The position numbers were made by a program, and so were the translations under genes. Of a stretch of 9,950 nt of DNA, positions 6,143 to 9,950 are shown one piece after another. The notes beneath the pieces were generated by a model, which saw only the letters and a list, made by a program, of their open reading frames with translations, did no database searches and was not told where the DNA came from. This stretch comes from an uncultured Clostridia bacterium (lineage in GTDB: Bacteria > Bacillota > Clostridia > Oscillospirales > Ruminococcaceae): contig CANCXY010000119.1 of NCBI GenBank assembly GCA_947381875.1, positions 1 to 9,950 of the forward strand, given 5' to 3'. The stretch's first letter is position 1. Each line of letters begins with the position of its first letter.

Positions 6143-6182
6143 AAAAAACGGCAGGAGCGGCACACAGGAAATGCCGCCCCTG
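6143..6182 (-). terminator. Intrinsic terminator of the PlsC-like gene
   Basis: On the minus strand, CAGGGGCGGCA and TGCCGCTCCTG (6172-6182 and 6152-6162) form an 11-bp stem with one G-T wobble. CCG and TTTTTT (6143-6148) follow. It ends the gene whose stop is at 6257. Its A/T-rich tail (TTTTTTATAAAAATTT) also lies just upstream of the MerR -35 box and may act as an UP element. Confidence 0.82.
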
Positions 6183-6200
6183 TTCTCACAGCTTTTGTAT

Positions 6201-6245
6201 TCCCGTGCATTTCCCCGCCCTGTGGGGGAAATACACAAAACTCTT
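6201..6245 (+). repeat. Palindromic repeat family 2, copy 2
   Basis: Arms GTGCATTTCCCC (6205-6216) and GGGGAAATACAC (6225-6236) pair at 11 of 12 positions (one C-A mismatch). The TTCCCGTG lead and ACAAAACTCTTTG trail resemble copy 3. It lies between the PlsC-like stop codon and its terminator, so it is in the 3' untranslated region. Confidence 0.8.
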
Positions 6246-6256
6246 TGCCGCTGCCC

Positions 6257-6997
6257 TCAAGCGGACTGGCGGCGGAACCTGGCGGGCTTGTCCACCTCCC
6301 GTTCCGCCTGTGCAGCTAGCGCATTCAAGCTCTCTACCATCTTCCGCGCGGCCTCATCCCGCAAAGCACGGTTACAGGGGAGGGGTATTGATTCGGAGCA
6401 GCACACAGCCTCACCTGTTACAATGCGGCTCTGGCGCGAGCAGAAAACAGGGATAAAGCGCAGCGGGCGACCCGTGTGTTCCCGGAAGGGTTTATCCAGC
6501 CGGAAAAAGCCCTTGTAAATTTTGCCGGTGGCGGCGTCCCTGCTCTCATAGGCGACATCCGGGCAGAGCAGGACGCTTTCCCCGCGCAGCAGCGCTTCTA
6601 CTGTATCGCGCATGGTCTGTTTTGTGCGGTGCAGGTCGCGGTAGACGGGGATTGCGCCGAACGAGCGCAAGGTGCCCGGCACGACCCAGGACAGCACGCC
6701 CGCTGCCATGTAAGCCGCAAAACGCGGCCAACCAAAGCGCTGGGTAAAGGTATAGTGGTAGTAATGGTCAAAACAGCTTTGCCTGTCCAGAAAAACGGCC
6801 AGCACCCACGGGCGCGGCGTATCCCGTAGCAACAGCAGGCTGTGGATAGGGCCGAACATATTCCGGTGATGCACTACATACACACAAGGGCTTTCGCAGG
6901 GGTCGTCGACCTCCCAGAAATACAGAAAGATGCGGGCCATAGCGCGCAGGAACCGCGCCCACGGGCCATACACCTGCCGACGCTCATTTTCATTCAT
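6257..6997 (-). CDS. Lysophospholipid acyltransferase-like protein (PlsC superfamily, atypical)
   Basis: The 246-residue product resembles 1-acylglycerol-phosphate acyltransferases, which add a second fatty acid during phospholipid synthesis at the membrane. Family-like blocks are VVHHRNMFGPI (41-51, at the place of the NHX4D catalytic block), GTLRSFGAIPVYRD (108-121, block II, with the arginine), and GESVLLCPDVAYESRD (139-154, where FPEG usually stands). The catalytic aspartate is not at the expected spacing (Phe48 or Gly49 instead), and FPEG reads CPDV. The protein may be a divergent subfamily with a shifted active site, or not an acyltransferase. ATG 6997 has GGGGAGG about 10 nt upstream; the frame stays open to 7114 only by reading through a palindromic repeat, so the longer start is rejected. 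Confidence 0.6.
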   Translation of the reverse strand: MNENERRQVYGPWARFLRAMARIFLYFWEVDDPCESPCVYVVHHRNMFGPIHSLLLLRDTPRPWVLAVFLDRQSCFDHYYHYTFTQRFGWPRFAAYMAAGVLSWVVPGTLRSFGAIPVYRDLHRTKQTMRDTVEALLRGESVLLCPDVAYESRDAATGKIYKGFFRLDKPFREHTGRPLRFIPVFCSRQSRIVTGEAVCCSESIPLPCNRALRDEAARKMVESLNALAAQAEREVDKPARFRRQSA

Positions 6998-7021
6998 AAT
7001 CAAGAAGCCTCCCCGGGCAGT

Positions 7022-7087
7022 GGAGATAATTTCCGTGTATTTCCCGGCCCTACGGGCGGGGAAATACACAAAAACGCCTCTCTTTGG
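7022..7087 (+). repeat. Palindromic repeat family 2, copy 3
   Basis: Arms GTGTATTTCCC (7035-7045) and GGGAAATACAC (7059-7069) pair perfectly, with an inner GCCC/GGGC pairing. The flanks GGAGATAATTTCC and ACAAAAACG...CTTTGG match copy 1 on its minus strand. Compared with copy 1 an A-T pair of the stem is replaced by G-C, so pairing is kept. It sits in the likely leader of the PlsC-like gene. Confidence 0.85.
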
Positions 7088-7088
7088 A

Positions 7089-7260
7089 CCTTTCCAACGC
7101 GGGAAAGGGTTCAAAACTCGTCCTTTTCCCCGTCGCGAGCGAGGAAAAAACGGGCGCTTATGTATGCGGACACTACTATGTATTATACGAAGGTCACAGC
7201 CAATTTACTACATGGCACAGGAAAATTTTGTGAAAAAACGCGGGGCGGGATTTTCACTCT
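7089..7260. other. Gene-free divergent region with small inverted repeats
   Basis: Between the divergent PlsC-like and amidohydrolase genes I see CCTTTCC/GGAAAGG (7089-7108), TTTTCC/GGAAAA (7124-7147) and GTGAAAA/TTTTCAC (7230-7257, 14-bp centre). A minus-strand TATAAT at 7182-7187 could be the -10 box for the PlsC-like gene, but no good -35 box stands at the proper distance. No coding region is convincing here. Confidence 0.35.
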
Positions 7261-7288
7261 TTCCGTTTGGCCGAAAATATGGTATGCT
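7261..7288 (+). promoter_or_regulatory. Possible extended -10 promoter of the amidohydrolase gene
   Basis: TGG plus TATGCT (7280-7288) resembles an extended -10 element, with only a poor -35 (TTCCGT, 7261-7266) 16 bp upstream. The GTGAAAA/TTTTCAC inverted repeat ends at 7257, just before it. This is the best candidate I see, but it is weak. Confidence 0.28.
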
Positions 7289-7404
7289 TATGGAAACGCA
7301 AAGGATTTTTGTCCATTCTCTCCCTGCGGGCGGAAAATAGACGGAATTTTTCTCTGCGGCCTGAACATCCCCAAAACGAATAGTTTCAGAAAAGGTGTGA
7401 GACA

Positions 7405-8835
7405 ATGAAGGATAGAGATACCATCTGCGCATTGGTGGACGCGGTGGGCGAAAAAACCGCCGCCCTAGCAAAAGAGATATGGGGCTTCGCCGAACCGAAC
7501 TGGCGCGAGCGGCAAAGCGCCGCCGCCCTCGCGGGGGCATTGGAGAAAGAGGGCTTCGCACTGGAACAAAAGCCCTGCGGCATGGAGACGGCGTTCGTGG
7601 CCTCGTGGGGCACGGGCGGGCCGGTGATCGCCTTCCTCGGTGAATACGACGCCCTGCCGGGCCTTTCCCAGCAGGCCGATCTGCCGGAAAAAAAACCTGT
7701 ATGCGAGGGCGCGCCGGGGCATGGATGCGGACACAATCTGCTTGGTGCGGGCAGTTTCGCGGCGGCGGCGGCGCTGAAGGAATATTGCCAGCGGGAGGGC
7801 ATCCCGGCCACTGTGCGTTACTATGCCTGCCCTGCGGAGGAAGACGGCGGCGGCAAGGTATTTTTTGCGCGCGCGGGCTATTTCGACGACGTAGACGCGG
7901 TGTTTGCCTGGCACCCAGGTATCGCAAATTATGTATGCGGGCACGGCTCCTTAGCGGTGACGGGCGTTTTATACCGCTTCACGGGACGCACGGCCCATGC
8001 GGCGGGCGCGCCGTTCGCCGGGCGCAGTGCGCTGGACGCCGCCGAGCTGATGAGTGTCGGCTGTAATTACCTGCGGGAGCATATCATTCCGGAGGCGCGC
8101 CTGCACTACGCCTACCGTGATACCGGCGGCTGTGCGCCCAATGTTGTCCCGGCGCATGCGTGCGTACATTACTATATCCGCGCGCCCAAAGTGGCGCAGA
8201 TGATGGAGATCAAACAGCGCGTGGAAGATGTGGCGCGCGGCGCGGCGCTTATGACGGGCACCTCCTTAGAGATACAGGAAGTGGACGGCTTTTCCGACTA
8301 TGTGCCCAACCGCACGCTTTCGGAACTGCTGACCCAGTGTCTGTACGACGTGGGCGCGCCCGCGTGGGACGAGGGCGACCGCGCGCTTGCCGCCCGGTTT
8401 GCCGCCACACTGGCTCCGGGGGAGCGCGAGGCGAATCTGGCGTCTGTCCTTATGACAACCGCGCTGCCCGCCAGCCGCTACGCGGATAAGGATTTGGACG
8501 ACGCCATCGCGCCCTATGTATTCGACCCGGCCTCCGCAGAGCCGGGCAGTACGGACGTGGGCGACGTGAGCTATTGCGCGCCGACCGCGCAGTGCAACAT
8601 TGCCGCTATGGCGCTCGGCACGGGCGGACACACCTGGCAGATGACCGCGCAGAGCGGCGGCGCGCTGGGGATCAAAGGCATGCTGACGGCGGCAAAAGCG
8701 CTGGCACTGGCCGGGGCGCGCGCCGTGCGTGACGTTTCCCTGCTCCAACGCGCAAAAGAGGAACACCGCCAAAGTTGCCCCGGCGGGTACGTCTGCCCCA
8801 TGCCGGAAAGCGCTGTGCCCGCCTATGTTGACTGA
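7405..8835 (+). CDS. M20 family metal-dependent amidohydrolase, AbgB-like
   Basis: The 476-residue product matches the aminobenzoyl-glutamate hydrolase B subunit type in length (E. coli AbgB is about 480) and motifs. These include FLGEYDALPGLSQ (77-89), metal-binding GHGCGHN (105-111), the catalytic/metal pair in CPAEEDGGGK (142-151), WHPG (169-172), dimerisation-domain TAHA (197-200), and GTGGHTWQ (405-412) supplying a late metal histidine. All expected metal ligands look intact, so it should be an active cytoplasmic peptidase or amidase of the M20D group. The substrate (p-aminobenzoyl-glutamate, other N-acyl amino acids or dipeptides) cannot be told. An AbgA partner is absent here. The ATG has a modest AAAGGTGTGA ribosome site. 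Cysteine-rich tail SCPGGYVCPMPES is noted. Confidence 0.87.
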   Translation: MKDRDTICALVDAVGEKTAALAKEIWGFAEPNWRERQSAAALAGALEKEGFALEQKPCGMETAFVASWGTGGPVIAFLGEYDALPGLSQQADLPEKKPVCEGAPGHGCGHNLLGAGSFAAAAALKEYCQREGIPATVRYYACPAEEDGGGKVFFARAGYFDDVDAVFAWHPGIANYVCGHGSLAVTGVLYRFTGRTAHAAGAPFAGRSALDAAELMSVGCNYLREHIIPEARLHYAYRDTGGCAPNVVPAHACVHYYIRAPKVAQMMEIKQRVEDVARGAALMTGTSLEIQEVDGFSDYVPNRTLSELLTQCLYDVGAPAWDEGDRALAARFAATLAPGEREANLASVLMTTALPASRYADKDLDDAIAPYVFDPASAEPGSTDVGDVSYCAPTAQCNIAAMALGTGGHTWQMTAQSGGALGIKGMLTAAKALALAGARAVRDVSLLQRAKEEHRQSCPGGYVCPMPESAVPAYVD

Positions 8836-8841
8836 CCACTT

Positions 8842-9003
8842 CTGTTTTCCCATCAAAACAGGGTGCGCAGCAATGAAATTGCTGCGCGTGATGGGTTTCC
8901 AAAGGGGGCTTGCCCCCTTTGGCGGAGTCCAGAGGCAGCGCCTCTGGCAGGATTCCAAAGGGCAGCGCCCTTTGGGCAGGTTTGGGCGGCAGCCCAACAA
9001 TGG
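8842..9003 (+). repeat. Hairpin-array repeat, copy D (five hairpins), ending at the next ribosome site
   Basis: After a short hairpin (CTGTTTT/AAAACAG, 8842-8861) comes the longest copy. Its hairpins are GCGCAGCAAT/ATTGCTGCGC (8865-8887), CCAAAGGGGGC/GCCCCCTTTGG (8899-8922), CCAGAGGC/GCCTCTGG (8929-8947), CCAAAGGGC/GCCCTTTGG (8955-8975), and TTGGGC/GCCCAA (8982-8997). It fills nearly the whole gap between the amidohydrolase stop and the flavoprotein start; the last hairpin ends 5 nt before GGGGAGG. No promoter is visible in the gap, so the two genes may be cotranscribed through this structure. Confidence 0.9.
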
Positions 9004-9015
9004 GGAGGAATTGCA

Positions 9016-9864
9016 ATGGAAACAAAGTTTGACTGTGTAGTGATCGGCGCGGGGCCTGCGGGGTTGTCGGCGGCGCTGAACCTGCGGCAGCGCGGCAAGA
9101 CGGTTTTGACGGTGTCCGGCGGGGAATCGCTGCTGGCCAAAGCGGAACAGGTGGACAACTACCTGGGTCTGCCCGGCCTGACCGGCAAAGCTATGATGGA
9201 ATGCTTCACGGATCACGCCGTGCGCGCCGGGGCGGAGATACGCGCGGGGCGCGTCGGGAACGTGATGCCGATGAGCGGACATTTCCTTGTCAATTTAGAC
9301 GGGGAGATTTTGGAGGCGGGCACGGTGATTTTGGCGTGCGGCGTATCGCGGGCAAAGCCGGTGCCTGGGGAAGCTGATCTGCTGGGACGGGGCGTCTCCT
9401 ACTGCGCCACCTGCGACGGCATGCTCTACCGGGGGCGCGCCGTCGCAGTGTGGGGGCTTTGCGAGGAGGCACCGCGCGAGGCAAATTTCTTAGCGGAGAT
9501 TGGCTGTTCTGTCACCTATATCGCCGCGAAGCGCCCGCCGGAACTGCGGGACGATATCGTGTTCCTGGCCGGTCGCATCGAGGCGGTGACAGGCAGCTCT
9601 GTAGTGGAAAGCGTGCGCGTAAACGGCGCGGACGTTTCCGTGCAGGGGTTATTCATCCTGCGCGCCGCCACACCGCCGGACGCGCTTGTGCCGGGTCTGG
9701 CCCTGAAAGACGGCACTGTCGTCGTAGACGCGGAGATGGCCACCAATATCCCCGGCCTCTTTGCGGCAGGCGACGTGCGCGGAAAACCCTTGCAGGTGGC
9801 CTGCGCCGTCGGCGACGGGCTGATCGCGGCGCTCTCTGCCGTGGACTATCTGGACAGATGGTGA
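9016..9864 (+). CDS. Thioredoxin reductase-like FAD-disulfide oxidoreductase with degenerate NADPH site
   Basis: The 282-residue flavoprotein has the FAD dinucleotide motif GAGPAG (11-16), the redox pair CATC (130-133) in SYCATCDGMLYRG, and the second FAD motif TNIPGLFAAGDVRG (243-256). These define the low-molecular-weight thioredoxin reductase fold, which reduces thioredoxin-like partners. It is about 25 residues shorter than usual. The segment after CATC reads VAVWGLCEEAPREANFL (143-159) where NADPH enzymes have GGGDSAxE, and IAAKRPPEL (169-177) where they have HRRxxxR. It may therefore take electrons from another donor, as do the ferredoxin-dependent clostridial enzymes. GGGGAGG at 9002-9008 fixes ATG 9016; the frame extends to 8863 only through the repeat. 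Confidence 0.82.
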   Translation: METKFDCVVIGAGPAGLSAALNLRQRGKTVLTVSGGESLLAKAEQVDNYLGLPGLTGKAMMECFTDHAVRAGAEIRAGRVGNVMPMSGHFLVNLDGEILEAGTVILACGVSRAKPVPGEADLLGRGVSYCATCDGMLYRGRAVAVWGLCEEAPREANFLAEIGCSVTYIAAKRPPELRDDIVFLAGRIEAVTGSSVVESVRVNGADVSVQGLFILRAATPPDALVPGLALKDGTVVVDAEMATNIPGLFAAGDVRGKPLQVACAVGDGLIAALSAVDYLDRW

Positions 9865-9875
9865 ACCCCTGCGAC

Positions 9876-9950
9876 ACAGCCAGCCCGGCGGCTGGCTGTT
9901 GGGCTGCCGCCCAAACCTGCCCAGAGGCTCTGCCTCTGGACTCCGCCAAA
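9876..9950 (-). repeat. Hairpin-array repeat, copy E, downstream of the flavoprotein gene
   Basis: Hairpins are ACAGCCAGCC/GGCTGGCTGT (9876-9899), TTGGGC/GCCCAA (9899-9914), and CCAGAGGC/GCCTCTGG (9921-9939). ACTCCGCCAAA then begins a further stem cut by the window end. Relative to the gene upstream it has the same sense as copy B has to potD. The first hairpin starts 12 nt past the stop codon and could end transcription, though no T tract follows. Confidence 0.88.

Noticed and set aside
7386..7944. Minus-strand frames opposite the start of the amidohydrolase
   Set aside because: They are codon shadows of the M20 gene, Arg/Pro-rich, with no homology that I recognise.
8266..9282. Long minus-strand frame across the amidohydrolase end, repeat D and flavoprotein start
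   Set aside because: It overlaps two well-supported genes and reads through the repeat; the sequence is His/Arg-rich with no recognisable domain.

Overview
The window is GC-rich (roughly 60 percent by eye) bacterial chromosome with strong Shine-Dalgarno sites, sigma-A-type promoters and dispersed palindromic repeats in the gaps between genes. The gene content fits a GC-rich gut clostridium (Bacillota, Oscillospiraceae-like): an ABC-type polyamine importer, a FeoB-associated Cys-rich membrane peptide, a MerR/GyrI-like regulator and an AbgB-type amidohydrolase. The taxonomic placement is an inference from style and content, not from a marker gene.

Layout. Positions 1-298 hold no gene: a repeat fragment, a strong hairpin and a second repeat copy that abuts the potD stop codon. 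From 4218 down to 299 on the minus strand lies a compact potA-potB-potC-potD operon. Its genes are joined by a 4-nt gap and two ATGA start/stop overlaps. It is driven by a consensus promoter (TTGACA, 17 bp, TATTAT) at 4368-4396. The gene-free stretch 4219-4781 contains the pot leader with two hairpins, the pot promoter, helically phased A/T tracts, a phased ATCCTT triplet, a four-hairpin repeat array, and a second consensus promoter with an iron-box-like palindrome that serves a 66-residue Cys-rich membrane peptide (4782-4982). A MerR-family regulator with a C-terminal effector domain follows on the minus strand (5092-6066), with its own 19-bp-spacer promoter. An atypical PlsC-like acyltransferase (6257-6997, minus) is flanked on both sides by copies of a second palindromic repeat. 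The gene-free stretch 6998-7404 holds one of these copies, small hairpins and weak promoter signals. On the plus strand are an AbgB-like M20 amidohydrolase (7405-8835) and a thioredoxin-reductase-like flavoprotein (9016-9864), separated and followed by copies of the hairpin-array repeat.

How the genes work together. Only potABCD is a clear functional unit: ATPase, two permeases and a substrate-binding protein. The other genes look like independent housekeeping or accessory units. The amidohydrolase and the flavoprotein may share a transcript, since I see no promoter between them.

I did not find a recognisable new defence, mobile or biosynthetic system. The signals most worth a second look are: (1) a dispersed element built of tandem hairpins, with five copies whose stems vary in a base-paired way; (2) a thioredoxin reductase homologue that lacks the usual NADPH-binding signatures; (3) a polyamine-binding protein that appears anchored by a C-terminal membrane helix instead of a lipid; and (4) textbook-looking operator geometries upstream of the MerR and FeoB-associated genes.
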